A stretch of 64,000 bases of DNA from Sacculina carcini. Its lineage: Eukaryota; Arthropoda; Thecostraca; Sacculinidae. The notes below the pieces were generated by a model. It was not told where the DNA came from, did not search any database, and saw only the letters and a list, made by a program, of their open reading frames with translations. The stretch is from NCBI GenBank assembly GCA_916048095.2, contig OU696575.1, forward strand, positions 3,183,001-3,247,000. The letters run 5' to 3'. Both the position numbers and the translations under genes were made by a program. Of this stretch, positions 1-11,651 are shown one piece after another. Each line of letters starts with the position of its first letter. The stretch's first letter is position 1.

Positions 1-2
1 TG

Positions 3-224
3 ACACTAAATATTCTATTAGAGGACACGAAATTAAAGGACAGTTGGATATTAGGCTGGGATCTGTTTAATTATTTGTATAATTATTATGTTGTACAATT
101 GGACTTTGATATTTTAATTTTAATGTCAAACCATGTACTATATACGACTGAGAAATATGAGAAGACAATCACTGACAAATACTTATATTATAATCAGGAC
201 GAGATGTTGAAATATTTGAAATGA
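3..224 (+). CDS. Open reading frame running in from the left edge, unknown
   Basis: A frame is open from the window edge to a TGA at 222-224 and gives about 73 residues. The product is rich in Leu, Tyr, Asp and Lys and ends in a charged, Tyr-rich tail. The DNA is very AT-rich. I recognise no domain. It may be the end of a transposon or host exon that starts outside the window, or a chance open frame; at this base composition a 73-codon open frame is only mildly unusual. Confidence 0.2.
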   Translation, partial: TLNILLEDTKLKDSWILGWDLFNYLYNYYVVQLDFDILILMSNHVLYTTEKYEKTITDKYLYYNQDEMLKYLK

Positions 225-384
225 AATGTAAAACTGTCTGTCAAAAGTGACAGATATTCAAGAACATATGTTTAAAGTATGTATAGCAACGCATATAAGA
301 TGCATTGGAACGTCAGGGCACGATACGCCGCAGATGACTAAATATATAAATGAATGATGACTAAATAACTAAATGACTGATGAC

Positions 385-1870
385 TAGGGCTGTCAAAAAA
401 GTAACCTAAAAATCAGAAAAAAGTAACTTTATTTTAGAGAAAAAGTAACCTAAAAAAGTAACCTAAAAATATCCTGAGTTTTAATGGTATTATTACTTTT
501 GCATCGCTATATCACATGTTTATCACGCCTTTGCTGATTAGTGCGCTATATGAAATACACGGTTTGTTTGTTTGATTGTGAACATAAAAAGTAACCTAAT
601 AACTAGGGCTGTCAAAAAGTAACCTAAAAATCAGAAAATACTAACTTTATTTCCGAAAAAAAGTAACCTATAAAAGTAACCTAAAATAACCGGAATATTA
701 ATGTAATTATCACTTTTGTATCTATTTATCACATGTTGATCACGCCTTTGCTGATTAGTGCGCTATATGAAATACACGGTTTGTTTGTGAACCTAAAAAA
801 GTAACCTAATAGCAAATACAAAAGTAACCTAAAATAACCTAACCTTCGTAAAATTAACCTCCTTCAAACAAGGTCAATTTTTGTTTGCAGTTATGAAGGA
901 AGAAACTACACCAGTCCTTTTTTATCCTCTTTCCGAGTTGGTACTATTTTTCCACCCTTTCTCCGATCTGGTACCATTCTTACAACAAACCACCAAAAGT
1001 GACTCAATATTATTTGGCTAACATCGCAAAAAGGAGCATAACCATCAAAATGAAATTTAAAGTGGAAAGCTAATATGAAAGTGAAATACACTAATTGCAA
1101 ATGTAAATATTTTCAGGAATGGTCGCAATAATGTTCTTTATATTGTTTCAATATAACTGTTTATCAAATAGCACGTACTACAGTTTGTATATTAGTGTGA
1201 GCGTAAACACTGCATGTGTGAATGCCCTCCGTCCTCCCATATGCACCCTGCACCCTGTGCTCACAGTCTTATAAATGTCAAACGTGGGAAAATTGCGCTA
1301 TTTGAAAATCACGTGCTAATTCCTGTTCAAGTAAATGCGTACTGTCAGGTACTACAGTGCCGTATCTGGTATAGAGAGCTCACACATCGTACTATACCAC
1401 GCTCCAAACATCTCACTACACCCTCCGGCTCGTGGACATTTCCCAAAATGGAATTACGTACCTGCGTAGCCAAAAATGTAAAAATATGGAGTATTACAGA
1501 TATTAAGGTGAATATCAATTGCTAAATCCTAACAGTAGAAATGTTGACATTTCTTTATCTTCAGACCTAATATTCCATCTCTTTTCCTATTTTATCCTCA
1601 TTTATACCGTTTTGTGCCTCTTATCTGCAAAAAGTCACCAAACTTCGTGGTAAAGTGACCTAATGACAAGAAAAATAACAAAAGGTAACCTGACGATAAA
1701 AAAGTAACCTAAAAGCTAAAAAAGTAACCTAACGATGAAAAAGTAACTTTTGGTAACCTAATAACTTTTTAAATAATCATCGTATACAACTTTTTCATTC
1801 AGTTTTAGGCATCTTATGAAAAAGTGACCCTTAGGTGAAAAAGTAACTTTATTAACTTTTGACAGCCCTA
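385..1870. mobile_element. hAT-A copy 1, non-autonomous hAT-type DNA transposon
   Basis: The element begins TAGGGCTGTCAAAAA and ends in the inverse, TTTTGACAGCCCTA. It is flanked by a perfect 8-bp duplication CTGATGAC at 377-384 and 1871-1878. An 8-bp duplication with a TAGGG-type terminal repeat is the hAT signature. The 1486-bp interior is full of short GTAACCTAA/AAAAAGTAAC motifs near both ends and has no transposase frame. Copies 2 (34897-36112) and 3 (40526-49402, interrupted) share the interior, for example the stretch around 906-1100. It must have been mobilised by a transposase from elsewhere. Confidence 0.85.
604..840. repeat. Internal repeat of the hAT-A left terminus
   Basis: The terminal motif TAGGGCTGTCAAAAA recurs at 604. 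The following 200 or so bases, including the block about cacgcctttgctgattagtg and the cacggtttgtttg stretch, repeat those after 385. Copy 1 therefore carries its left end twice in tandem, while copy 2 (34897 on) carries it once. This is either an internal duplication or a partial self-insertion. Confidence 0.7.
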
Positions 1871-1878
1871 CTGATGAC

Positions 1879-2964
1879 TATATGACTAAATGACCAGATG
1901 AAGTAGATGTTGGTGTAGACACTGTGTATCTCATACCAGAAAATGAGATAATAATATATAATATATAATAATATATAATACGAAATAATATATAGAGATA
2001 ATATATAATACGAAACGGATATCGAGGAAAGTTCCATACTGATGGATTACTGATGACTGATACTGTCTGATGGACTTCACTGATGGATATATGAATGCGC
2101 TAAATATTGAGCAACAAAATAATGTACGAGGCACAAATGGTGTCAAGAGAAGAGGCTTGTGTCAACCGTCTAGCTGTGAAAATACATAAGACATTTAATT
2201 GAAAGCATTTAACATGCTACTTAATAAACAAGCGGAGTTATTGAAGCAGTTACATTGTTGACTAAGTCGGTTAGTTGAAACTGGAGGCATACACAGAAGT
2301 ATGCTACGACATCAATTAACGACCAATATAGTATATTGTAATTATCATGGAGAATATACGCAGAAGTATGTGTGCAATCAAAGTTACAACAGACGAAACA
2401 ACATTAATCTGTAGGTGTGAGAAATATATTCTTAAAACTAGAAAAATATATGTTAACTTAACAATAATAAAGTGAAATTGGGTTTAGCCAGAATATATAA
2501 ATACAATAATATTTCATAATGATTAAAAGTAAAACGGCTCTGGATATTGCTCCTATTAATTGTATCCTATTTATTGTCTCCTATTAATTGTCTATTTTCC
2601 TCTCATGATGCAGCCCCTGTTTTCCTACCTCGTGGTAAATTAGTTTCATATTTCCAAGTGTACATTGCATGCGTTTTCATTCAATTCCCTGTCTCAATCC
2701 TGCTACCACACCGACACAGAACAATGAGTCACTGGTGAGAATTGTCCGTTTTTCGGTCTGAAGAGGCGAGATTGAGTCAACAGTGTGCTGAACCCCCTGA
2801 TCAACCGTGTGCTGAACTGACAGTCTACTAACAACGAAAACGAAAACAAATAGCGGACTGAGATAAGCCATTGCCGAAATCATCATCAACACGAGCCGAG
2901 ACAACTCCAGCGGTTCACCAACCAGCCTGAAAGACAACTGCGATAAAGATGGGGACGAGTAACC
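1879..2964. other. AT-rich interval without a recognisable gene
   Basis: The stretch holds an AT-rich simple-sequence patch at about 1945-2020 (repeats of ATAATATATA) and scattered GATGACTGATG motifs like the hAT-A target site. I see no reliable coding frame, RNA gene or terminal repeat. Confidence 0.5.
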
Positions 2965-3190
2965 ATGGAAGACGGTCGAATCTACGACATTCACAGCGAA
3001 GTGCTGCAGGCGTTTGAACACAACGACAACAGCTGGATGACTGGTGAAGCAGCGCGTGGACTACGAGTCGACACAGTATACCCCGCCGGTGTACGACCTC
3101 TGCCTGATGTGGTTCAAGATCAACAACACCTGCTTGGATCGAGCCGTGGACGCGTTCGTGGTCGGCAACACATGGTTGAATGGTTTTATT
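2965..3190 (+). pseudogene. Decayed or partial coding sequence, unknown product
   Basis: This GC-richer island stands out from AT-rich surroundings. One frame from the ATG at 2965 reads MEDGRIYDIHSEVLQAFEHN and a second frame from about 3044 reads on through VYDLCLMWFKINNTCLDRAV to TWLNGFI. The two look like one protein split by a frame change near 3035-3045, with codon use more gene-like than the flanks. I do not recognise the family; a retrocopy or an old element gene are both possible. If the two frames belong to separate exons the call would change, but there is no splice site at the switch. Confidence 0.25.
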
Positions 3191-3240
3191 AACACGATAT
3201 ATCGCTCATTTTATATGTATAATGTGTTGAGCTAGTTAGA

Positions 3241-4560
3241 ATTAATTGTGTTAATCTTATAGCCAGGTAATCGTAACCTTGTGTCCATAACCGTGTGTTA
3301 ATTAGAACTAAGTTAGTTTCTCATGTAGATTTGTGAGATATAGATTCTTGTTGTTCTAGATTATAAGTTACTGTGTTAGTTGCGATTAATTTATGCGATA
3401 GACATAGACATGCGCTAATCTAGAATTTTGTTTCATTGTATAATTGTGTTTAAGTACTTTGATATACACACTTGAATATTCAGGTGAAAGGGGTTGTAAT
3501 GACTAGTTAGGGTTATAGCTAATAATTTTTAATGAAAATGTAAAGATTACTGGTCTGAATAATTTTAAAACCTTACTTTTGATCAAGCTGTCGAGTATTT
3601 TGGACTATTACTGGATGCTGGAGCTGTCAGTTATTGATGCTGCCGGAATACCACAAAAATATTGGGATGAGGCAAACATCGACAAAAGACAGTTAATGTG
3701 CCAGAATTCACCAGCAATTGACTGGTGACACAGGATGTTCCTGTGTTTTATGTACGGCCCTGTCGACTCGATGTGACAGTTGATTATTACAGACGCACAA
3801 TGCTGCATGCACTTACTCATGGAGTATGTGTGTATGGTGAGAAATGGCGCTGTATAATCACTGATCAGAATTATGCCTCAGTCCTACCCTGAAGTGGAAA
3901 CTCTGCAAATAGTGACTGGCAGTCTGCTATAATGGCAACTATCACGATTCAGTAGAGCCGTTGGCTTTGATGGCCGTGATTGTGTCTAGTGTTCACATTC
4001 GTTTAAAAGACCTCGCAGCTGTGATATAACAAAGTTATAATCAGACCAGTTTTCTATCTATCAGTTTACTCGGTTTTCCCTCTCTCTCTCTCAGTTTACT
4101 TTCGCGTTCTTTCGCGGCCTGCTTGTGCAGCTGTCGTTAGGCTAATTTATGTGTTAGGGTGACGTCAGTAGTACACTGCCCCTGATATGCTTGGCAACGT
4201 GTGACCGTTGATTAATTATCTTTTTTGTATGTCTGACTTGGCTGAGCAGATCGTGGCAACACGCCTGTGTACTGTCAGGTTGTGTTAAGAAATAGCTCGC
4301 AACTAGGTTGCACAGCCGAACTGTTTGCCCGGTGAGATTCAGTGTGGCCCATTGAGCCGACGACCTGTGGTCGTGGGTATATATACCTGTGTTGTACTAA
4401 CAATAGGGGGGTGATACTAGAGACTGGAGACGCTAGAGATACTAGGTTCACTAACGATAGGGCAGTCAAGATGTGACACTAACAACAGAGGACCACTCAC
4501 CCAGGCAGGCAGTTATTAAGTCGTCATTAGAGCATTAGGTTCAGGACTTTATCAAGTTTT
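3241..4560. other. Non-coding interval, nothing identified
   Basis: Only short chance frames occur. A brief pyrimidine tract (CTCTCTCTCTC) is seen at about 4080-4091. The last few hundred bases may belong to the LTR element whose tail follows at 4561, but I see no protein similarity there. Confidence 0.4.
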
Positions 4561-5095
4561 ATGAGTAGATTTGACTTGTTTCTAAATACACAATTAAAAT
4601 ACGACTGGGTGACTATTACTTGTTATCGCGGACCACAACATCAAGAAGAACTATCAAGACTTCACGATCAGCCGAACGAAGAACAACATAACAACATATT
4701 ATTATTATTATCCCCACCGTTACATGGAAACAGCGATGCAACAGAAACAGGACTATTGCTGCCAAGAAGATCTGCACGGGTGCGACGATCACCGGCGTGG
4801 CTTAGTGACTACGAAAGATGATGTGGACATCAGGAGGGCGTGTTGTATAATTGTTATATGTAGTGCGCTGTAATAGTTGTCACGTGTGTTGTAGATTTTA
4901 TGACAAAGTGATTGGACACTGATGGACCGTTAGGAATTTGAAATGCAGTGGGAAAGAGAGAGAGGAAGTGATAGGAAGTCAGAGACAGAGTAATCGTAGA
5001 CTTTTAAGCGTTATTGTTCTTGTAATATTGTTTCGTATATAATATATTCTTATTGTTCGTACTGCTTGGAGTTTGATCACATTTTCTTTGAACAA
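4561..5095 (+). mobile_element. Fossil: 3' end of an LTR retrotransposon (polyprotein tail plus LTR-like end)
   Basis: The short frame at 4561-4821 ends in a basic stretch, RRSARVRRSPAWLSDYE, typical of the C-terminal tail of Gypsy- and Copia-class polyproteins. It is followed by a purine run (catcaggagggcg) and then TGTTGTATAATTG at about 4841, which looks like a polypurine tract and the start of a 3' LTR ending near 5095. I see no matching 5' LTR in the window, so only the tail remains. It is broken and old. The class assignment beyond 'LTR retrotransposon' is uncertain. Confidence 0.45.
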
Positions 5096-5279
5096 AATGT
5101 TGTAATTGATATTTTTAAGCATGGACCAAACCATTACGCTCCCGCAGAGGAAAGATATCGAAATTAACTACTCAAACTATATAAACTCGGGACACTCGAA
5201 TTAGTTAACAAAAATAACCCGGAAAGGCCGAACAGCCCCGCAATAAGATGTGCCGGGAAAAAGAGAATGTATGGTCACC
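5096..5279 (-). mobile_element. Possible hAT (Tip100/Zaphod-like) terminus, partial
   Basis: Read on the minus strand, the block starts CAGGGTGACCATACATTC and continues with CCCGGCACATC and GGCCTTTCCGGG, a pattern common at Tip100/Zaphod-type hAT ends. No partner terminus was found nearby, so the boundaries at the left are not known. Confidence 0.3.
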
Positions 5280-6397
5280 CTGATAAAAGCGAATAATGCA
5301 ATTACAAGATTACAAATAGACGCAACCACCCCCCTCTGTTGTAGATTGAGGAAGGCGACTAGATACCCTACATGAATAGAAACTATTGCCGCGGCCAGTG
5401 CATGAAAATTAGCACAACCGCAACAAAATCACGTTAATCAATCACATCAATCGTGTTCAACAGTGATATAACTCCCTAATTAATTCAGTTGTATACCAAA
5501 ACATGGTAGGATACATGGGAAACAAAAAATAAATACCAGACACAAGTCGCTAAATAATACGCCAAATATAGGTGTTTGCTCACTGAGAATCGATCACAAA
5601 ACATATATATGACTTGTATATTTAGGAGACAAAATTTTCCCCAACATATTTAAATCAGTAAGTGATAAGAATAAAAATGAACCAAGCCAATAGAACCACT
5701 ATTAAAAAACATGCGCCCATATATTTCCACAGAAAATATATCGATTGAATAATGCATACTAAAAACAAACACACTTGGATTCTCCCAGGTAAGATATACT
5801 ATAGCCAACACACACATCTGTACCCACGCGCCTGCGATTTGTTATTGTTAGGTACTCGATAGAGATGGGTGAGAATCGATTCCACTCCGACTCGTCACTC
5901 AAGAACTGAATTGACTGGTCAAACTGTATTTCTTAAAAGTGCAGGTATGCGAGAAAAATTTCCATAATTTTTTTTCACGGTATTCTGAATAACATGCTAT
6001 TTATTGTACACTGCGCTTCGAGCGTATGGTAACACACCTTGCCTGCCTTAAGCTGTTTTTCTTGGCTTCTGCTCATTCTGAAACTACCACTAAATCAATG
6101 TTTCTCAATTCTCGAAAACACAATAAATGGTCAATCAATTTATAACACTTGAACTTATAAAATTTAAACACTTGAAACAGAAAATAAAGCAAAAATACAA
6201 GAAAAAGGGGTGTGCAATTTAGAACATGAATCATTTCAAAATGTGACGTCGTCTTTGTTCATGGCACTGGGAAAGTGTTTCTGAACATGCGCAATACACC
6301 TAATACACTTATCACATACGTTGATCACACCGACGCTGCTTTAGATTATTTCCTCGGGTTTCCTCTGACGAAATTCGGTTTTTGAAATGTCTCGATG
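5280..6397. other. Non-coding interval with one possible hAT-like end
   Basis: No gene is seen. TAGAGATGGGTGAGAATCG at about 5859 resembles an hAT terminus, but I found no inverse partner. The rest is AT-rich and unassigned. Confidence 0.3.
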
Positions 6398-6727
6398 TTA
6401 TCCAATCAGAATAGAGGGAATCAAGGCAGACATTTTGTTCTTGACGTCTGCCTTGATAGCGGACCACACCTCCTCTATTGGATTCAACATTGGTGAATAA
6501 GGAGCCAGTCGTAGCAGATAATGCATTTCAAACTCGTCTTCTTCAAATACAGACTCGAGGTCACAGTGACAGTATAGATGCTCACAAGCCACTGGGGCGG
6601 CTGGCTCGCCACATAGCGTCACAACCACACGGGACGAGTTCTTTGGACCGACTGTATATTGCGACATACACAGGACTGCTGTGTATGTCGCAATCAGTAC
6701 TGTGACAGGACTGCACATACAGAGCAT
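6398..6727 (-). pseudogene. DDE-type transposase C-terminal fragment (Tc1/mariner-IS630 class)
   Basis: The minus-strand frame contains LLRLAPYSPMLNPIEEVWSA followed by IKADVKNKM. This matches the hallmark PYSP-x-LNPIE-x-xW block that surrounds the last catalytic acidic residue of Tc1/mariner/IS630-like DDE transposases. Only about the last 50 residues align to that pattern; the upstream part lacks a recognisable DDE core, and no terminal repeats bracket it. It is a dead remnant. A 12-bp-arm hairpin (6659-6691) lies in its upstream part. Confidence 0.55.
6659..6691. repeat. Short perfect inverted repeat (hairpin)
   Basis: TGCGACATACAC and GTGTATGTCGCA are perfect 12-bp inverted arms around a 9-base loop (aggactgct). 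It lies within the upstream part of the transposase remnant and could be an old subterminal site or chance duplication. Confidence 0.6.
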
Positions 6728-7029
6728 TCAATTGCACCACTCATAGTATACAATTGCAGAAGCAGAAGACAACGACAATGATCAATAGACGCATTGCTGC
6801 AAAGGCAGAGGACACTGCGCGTGTGCTTCTGGCAGGTTCCCCGAAGTGGTGCGTGACGCTGTTGCACGTGGCGCAAAGTTCTAGTCAGCTACAGCTCCCA
6901 ACTCCTAATGTTTACTGCCCGAATGCCAATGTTCTAATCACCCCACAGCCTTTTTTAGCTCGGCGAAAATGATAGGACAGAAGAAAGCTGCCGTTACATT
7001 GGGGCACCAGCTCTTCTTAATTATCGCGC

Positions 7030-7150
7030 CTCCCCCCGGTCCTGACAGTAGTATCTCGGAGGGAAAAAGCAGAGGGTCCGCTTTTAGTCGCCTCTTACGA
7101 CACGCAGCGGGTACTCATCCCCTGACCGCAGGGAAGCACCCCGCAGCCTT
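7030..7150. repeat. GC-rich dispersed-repeat-like block, unclassified
   Basis: A sharply GC-richer block (cccccggtcctgacag; gtcgcctcttacgacacgc; accgcagggaagcacc) sits in AT-rich DNA just left of an hAT insertion. It looks like part of a dispersed repeat rather than a gene. I cannot name the family. Confidence 0.25.
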
Positions 7151-7817
7151 GTCGATACCGTCTTTTATACTGATCATCGGGCGTTGGCAGGGTTTGTTTG
7201 GTTTAAACCATTTGGTTTAGACCAAGTGGTTATTAATATAAAAAACATGTTTTTTAAATTGTTTTTTTTGACAGAAATGATTTTCCTCACATAGGAATGA
7301 TCTAATATTTTCAGAATTAGTAAATGAGTTCATTAATACAGTTTTAAATCTTCATAAATATTGATTTTTGGTATGATTTTATGGGTTTGAACGATATGGG
7401 TAACATTTATATAACCATTTTTGGTTTTTGCTGGGGAAACATTGTAGTTGGTATTTATGAGAAATCCTAAATTTTTACGACAAAACTATTGAGTTTCTAT
7501 GAAAAACTCTATTTTTAGAAGCCTCTGAGTTAAAAAAAAACTGTGTTTACTCTGAAAACAAACATGAATTAACCTCCATGGACAAAACGATTTTTAGTCA
7601 ATAGGTTGGCTGTTGTTGTTGTTGTTGTTGTTGTTGGTTAATGCACATAACACTGTTAAGGTTCTAGTGCAGTATATATGGTTTTCGATTTGCGCTAACC
7701 GTCAGCGTCTGTGTTCTTGTCTCTTCTGGAAGAGTGATATGAATTGATGGAAACTATCCAGCGGAGGAGTTTATATGACAATTATTTATGAGGATGAGGA
7801 AATGGCCAGAAGGATTA

Positions 7818-10800
7818 TCATATGAAATCGAGAAGTTTGGTGGATATTAGGAACTGCCTCAGAGGTTCGGTAAATTCGGTTTGGTAAAGAAGAGTATCTA
7901 GACTTGGGGGTGAGGAGAGTCCATCAGTCATGATTGATCTTTGTCTTGCGAATTTTCCACAATGCAGCATCAGGTGTGATACGGTAATGGGCACATGACA
8001 AAGTTCACATTCTGGTCTGTCTATACGGTCGAGAAGATAAGAGTGCGTAATGTTGGTATGTCCGGTTCTGAGTCTGAAAAGCGCTCTATCAACTATTCGC
8101 GATTTGTTGGGGCGTTGGTGGAGTCCCAGGTTGTAGTGGAGGAGGCACTTCGAGTTGCTGAGGACATCCTGGAAATGTTTTGAGATGAACTGAACTTTTG
8201 CCAATTTGTTGACGAATGGAAATAGGTCAGTGGCTGAGAGTGGCGGAGTCATGATTTGCCCGTTGTTCGTAGCCTTTTTGGCTGCTATGTCCGCGAGCTC
8301 GTTGCCTTTGATGCTGGAGTGGCTCGGTATCCAAAGGAATTTTGTTGTGCGACCCGACTTTATAATTTTTATATATAGCAAAATGATGAGCTCTGCAAGG
8401 TGGTTTTTTGCGGAGTATGCTGATAGTGCCTGTAGAGACGATAACGAATCTGTGACAATAACTGTGTTGTTAATAACTCTTTTGTCAATGAATATCAGGG
8501 CTTGGTACAGTGCGAACAGTTCGGCAATAAAGATTGTAGTGTAGTGCGGAAGTTTGAAAAGAAGTTCAGTGCTGAGTGTCGGGATTACAACAGCACATCC
8601 TACCTGTTCGTCTAATTTAGATCCGTCTGTATATATGTATGTTCCTGCATTTGAAGTGTTTTGATATTCTAGGAAAGCTTGAACAATTTGTGCTGATGGA
8701 CAAGTGTGTTTTTGTGGGACATCCAAAATATCATACATGATATGTGGCGTTTCTGATGTGTATTTCTTTTGAGGTCTAGTGTCAAGAGATATGTCAAACC
8801 CAAGCTCATTTTTAGATTTAGCAAAAGACATTGACAATGTGTAACCGCAGTTTCTTCTAATTGTTTTGGGGTCGGCGTAGTTCAGGGATGTGAGCTGTGA
8901 GAGAAGAGGGTTGCATGGATGACCTTTGTCTTCTGCAATTTTTGTTCCATATTTAACCGCTGCTTGTAATCTGCGCAAATGGAGTGGAAAAATTCCAGTT
9001 TCCCTGTAGATTTTATAAATTGGTGCGGTTCGGTGACATTTGGAGGCGATTCTGAGGCAAGTATTTTGTATGATGTCGAAAGGCCGCAAAAGTTCAGGAG
9101 ATATGTGTGTTAATGATGAAGAACAATATTCCAAAATGGGTCTAATGAGGGCACAGTACAATCGGGTGAGAACAATTCTGTCGGCACAATAAGATGGATG
9201 GGACAGGCATTTGATAATGCTGATCCTTTTCAGCGCTCTGGTTTTACATTGGATAATGTGTGGTTTCATTGTCAAGCGTGAGTCCAATAGCACACCAAGG
9301 TATTTTGCCTGTGAATAGAATTGAATAGGCGCATTGTTTATGGTTAGTGGTGGAAGAGACGCTAGAGCTGGTGTAAAAAATTTGCGGAAAATTACTGCTT
9401 TTGTTTTTCTGATGGAAATTTGAAAGCCAAAAGATGTGCAATTGGTCGCGAATCCGTCTAAAGCTGCTTGTGTTTCAGCTAGCAGGTTATGCATTTCGTT
9501 TCCTGTGCACCAGAGCACAATGTCGTCGGCGTATAAGCTGTACTTGATGGAGGCCGGAAGGAGACGTATTGTTTGACACACGGCAATGCTGAAAAGTGTA
9601 GGGGAGAGGACGCTTCCCTGCGTTACTCCATCTTCCTGTGAAAATAATTGCGAGAGTGAGTTGGTGCGTAGCTGGAAAGTGCGATTATTGAGGAATTCTT
9701 CAATGAACGAGTAAAGGTGTCCATTCAGATTATGAGATGATAGCAGTTGAAGAAGAGCGGTTTTTGACATGAGATTGAAGGCTGAAGTGAGGTCGAGAAA
9801 GACAGCTATTGTTATTTGTCCTCGTGCGAATCCCATCCTTATGCTCGATGTAAGGATATTGACGTTGTCGACAGTACTGCGCGAGTGCTGATACGCGGTT
9901 TGTTGGTCGCTAATAAGATTTGTGGTTTCCAAAAACTGTTTTAATCTTGATAGTGCCATACGTTCGTAAATTTTGCAAAAAACTGATGTTAGTTGAATTG
10001 GTCGGTACGAAGCTGGTTCAAGGGGTGGTTTGTTAGGTTTTAGTATCGGAATGATATGAGAGTTACGCCACGTCGGTGGAAAAAAATTTCGCTCCCATAT
10101 GGCGTTCAGCGCATTCAGGATGTATGGAAGGTGTTGAGGTGACATGTGTTTGAAAAAACTGGCGTGTATGTTGTCAGGACCTGGTGTGGTGCACTGTGAT
10201 TTGTGTATGGCCAAACGTAATTCTGTCATGGAAAAATTTATGTTGTAGTGGCAAGGTGCTTCATGTATCGATTCGCGATGAAGGGCAATCGAAGATACTG
10301 CGTGTTCATTTGTTTGTCCGCGTGTTTTTGATAGGTCAGATATGTGGTTTCCAAGGATGGTGTGCACGATGTGTTGGTTAGTTACAACGATGTCTCCAAG
10401 GTTTAGTGTTGGACACGAGGGGATGGATTTTTGTGAATTTTTCAAGGAGCGCACGAAAGACCACAGTCGACCTAATGATGTTCGATGATCGATCGACAGC
10501 AGCAGCTGGTGCCAGCTGTTGCGCTTTGCTTGTCTTACAGTGCGTCTTGCCACGGCCTTTGCTCTTCTGTATTGAAACAGTGCTTCGTTGGTTCTGATTC
10601 GGCGAAAGTGTCTAAGAGATCGTTTCCTATTTTTTATGGCTGTCTTGCACTCTTCGTTCCACCACGGTGTGTAACGCCTGGCCAAGACGCCGGAATTAGC
10701 GGGAACCGAAATATTGGCTGCTTTTATAATTGCATTGGTGACGTGTGGTATGATAGTCGTGTAGTTTTCGGCTTGCTGGAGAAATTCGACGTAGAGAGCT

Positions 10801-11576
10801 TCATTGAAATTTGACCAATCTGCTTTTGAGAGTTTCCATTTAGGTGATATAATTATCTGTGGTGTGGGTGTTGTGTGCATTGTGGTTTGTGGTGTGTGAG
10901 TAGTGTTTCTAACGAGGTTGTATTTTATTAATATTGGAAAGTGGTCACTCCCGTACGGGCTATCGTGGCAGTGCCATGTGAGACGCGGTGTCAGTGTGCT
11001 TGAGCAAAAAGAGAGGTCGATGTGCGATGTGGTGCCGGTGCGTTCGTTTAAGTGTGTTGGAGAGCCGTCATTTAACAGGTGTAGGTCGTGGTGTAGTAAA
11101 TCTTCGACTTCTCGTCCGCGCCTATCTGTTGTTGGGGATCCCCATATGAGATGCTTCGCATTGAAATCTCCGCAGATTATTATCGGACTTTGAAATTTGT
11201 GTGCAAACTCGGTTAACATAGGTGCAAGTACATTTTGACTAGGTGGTAAGTAGATATTACAAATGGTCAGAGTTAAGTTGAGATAGTGAATTTTGCATGC
11301 TGTAAATTGTAAGTTGCTTGGGAACTGTATTTGGCATTGTGGTATAGATTTGTGTATGTAAACTGATGTCCCACCTTTCCTTATGGTTGAATCACCGTAT
11401 TGATGATAGTGGCAAAAATTTGGAAGGTTGGGTAATGAAGTATCAGAGGGTAAAAAGTGTGTTTCTTGTAGACAGATGATACTGGGATTAAAAGTGAGAA
11501 CAATTTGACGAAATTCTGGCCACTTTTGAACGAGGCCGCGGCAATTCCATTGGAGTACAAAATTATCAAAATACAT
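7818..11576 (-). CDS. LINE ORF2: endonuclease, reverse transcriptase and RNase H
   Basis: An uninterrupted 1252-residue frame. The apurinic-type endonuclease occupies about residues 1-230: QWNCRG near residue 9, the catalytic Glu in LQETHF, GDFNAKH near 135 and GSDHFPI near 210. The reverse transcriptase follows (about 430-720), with the FLDLTSAF Asp, GVTQGSVLSP near 648 and the YADD box near 680. RNase H begins near 979 (YTDGSK) and includes IAELFAL, VTDSLSSL and the final Asp block GNELADIAAKK. A Cys/His cluster (CELC...H...C) lies close to the C-terminus. All catalytic motifs are present, so the protein could be active if expressed. It nicks DNA and primes reverse transcription at the target; RNase H removes the RNA template. 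Its ORF1 partner in this copy is truncated. Confidence 0.93.
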   Translation of the reverse strand: MYFDNFVLQWNCRGLVQKWPEFRQIVLTFNPSIICLQETHFLPSDTSLPNLPNFCHYHQYGDSTIRKGGTSVYIHKSIPQCQIQFPSNLQFTACKIHYLNLTLTICNIYLPPSQNVLAPMLTEFAHKFQSPIIICGDFNAKHLIWGSPTTDRRGREVEDLLHHDLHLLNDGSPTHLNERTGTTSHIDLSFCSSTLTPRLTWHCHDSPYGSDHFPILIKYNLVRNTTHTPQTTMHTTPTPQIIISPKWKLSKADWSNFNEALYVEFLQQAENYTTIIPHVTNAIIKAANISVPANSGVLARRYTPWWNEECKTAIKNRKRSLRHFRRIRTNEALFQYRRAKAVARRTVRQAKRNSWHQLLLSIDHRTSLGRLWSFVRSLKNSQKSIPSCPTLNLGDIVVTNQHIVHTILGNHISDLSKTRGQTNEHAVSSIALHRESIHEAPCHYNINFSMTELRLAIHKSQCTTPGPDNIHASFFKHMSPQHLPYILNALNAIWERNFFPPTWRNSHIIPILKPNKPPLEPASYRPIQLTSVFCKIYERMALSRLKQFLETTNLISDQQTAYQHSRSTVDNVNILTSSIRMGFARGQITIAVFLDLTSAFNLMSKTALLQLLSSHNLNGHLYSFIEEFLNNRTFQLRTNSLSQLFSQEDGVTQGSVLSPTLFSIAVCQTIRLLPASIKYSLYADDIVLWCTGNEMHNLLAETQAALDGFATNCTSFGFQISIRKTKAVIFRKFFTPALASLPPLTINNAPIQFYSQAKYLGVLLDSRLTMKPHIIQCKTRALKRISIIKCLSHPSYCADRIVLTRLYCALIRPILEYCSSSLTHISPELLRPFDIIQNTCLRIASKCHRTAPIYKIYRETGIFPLHLRRLQAAVKYGTKIAEDKGHPCNPLLSQLTSLNYADPKTIRRNCGYTLSMSFAKSKNELGFDISLDTRPQKKYTSETPHIMYDILDVPQKHTCPSAQIVQAFLEYQNTSNAGTYIYTDGSKLDEQVGCAVVIPTLSTELLFKLPHYTTIFIAELFALYQALIFIDKRVINNTVIVTDSLSSLQALSAYSAKNHLAELIILLYIKIIKSGRTTKFLWIPSHSSIKGNELADIAAKKATNNGQIMTPPLSATDLFPFVNKLAKVQFISKHFQDVLSNSKCLLHYNLGLHQRPNKSRIVDRALFRLRTGHTNITHSYLLDRIDRPECELCHVPITVSHLMLHCGKFARQRSIMTDGLSSPPSLDTLLYQTEFTEPLRQFLISTKLLDFI

Positions 11577-11651
11577 GAGGAGTTATTCTGCGAGGTTCGT
11601 GTAATTGATTTTAGTTTAATTCAGATGTTTGGGAAGTTTTGATGTGGAATA

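Noticed and set aside
385-900. Repeated GTAACCTAAA motifs as a telomere- or satellite-like array
   Set aside because: They occur inside hAT-A copies at matching positions and are subterminal repeats of that transposon family.
906-1100. Minus-strand frame conserved between hAT-A copies 1 and 2 (35134-35343)
   Set aside because: The similarity follows from the copies being the same element. Frames differ in length and break in copy 3, with no sign of protein-level constraint.
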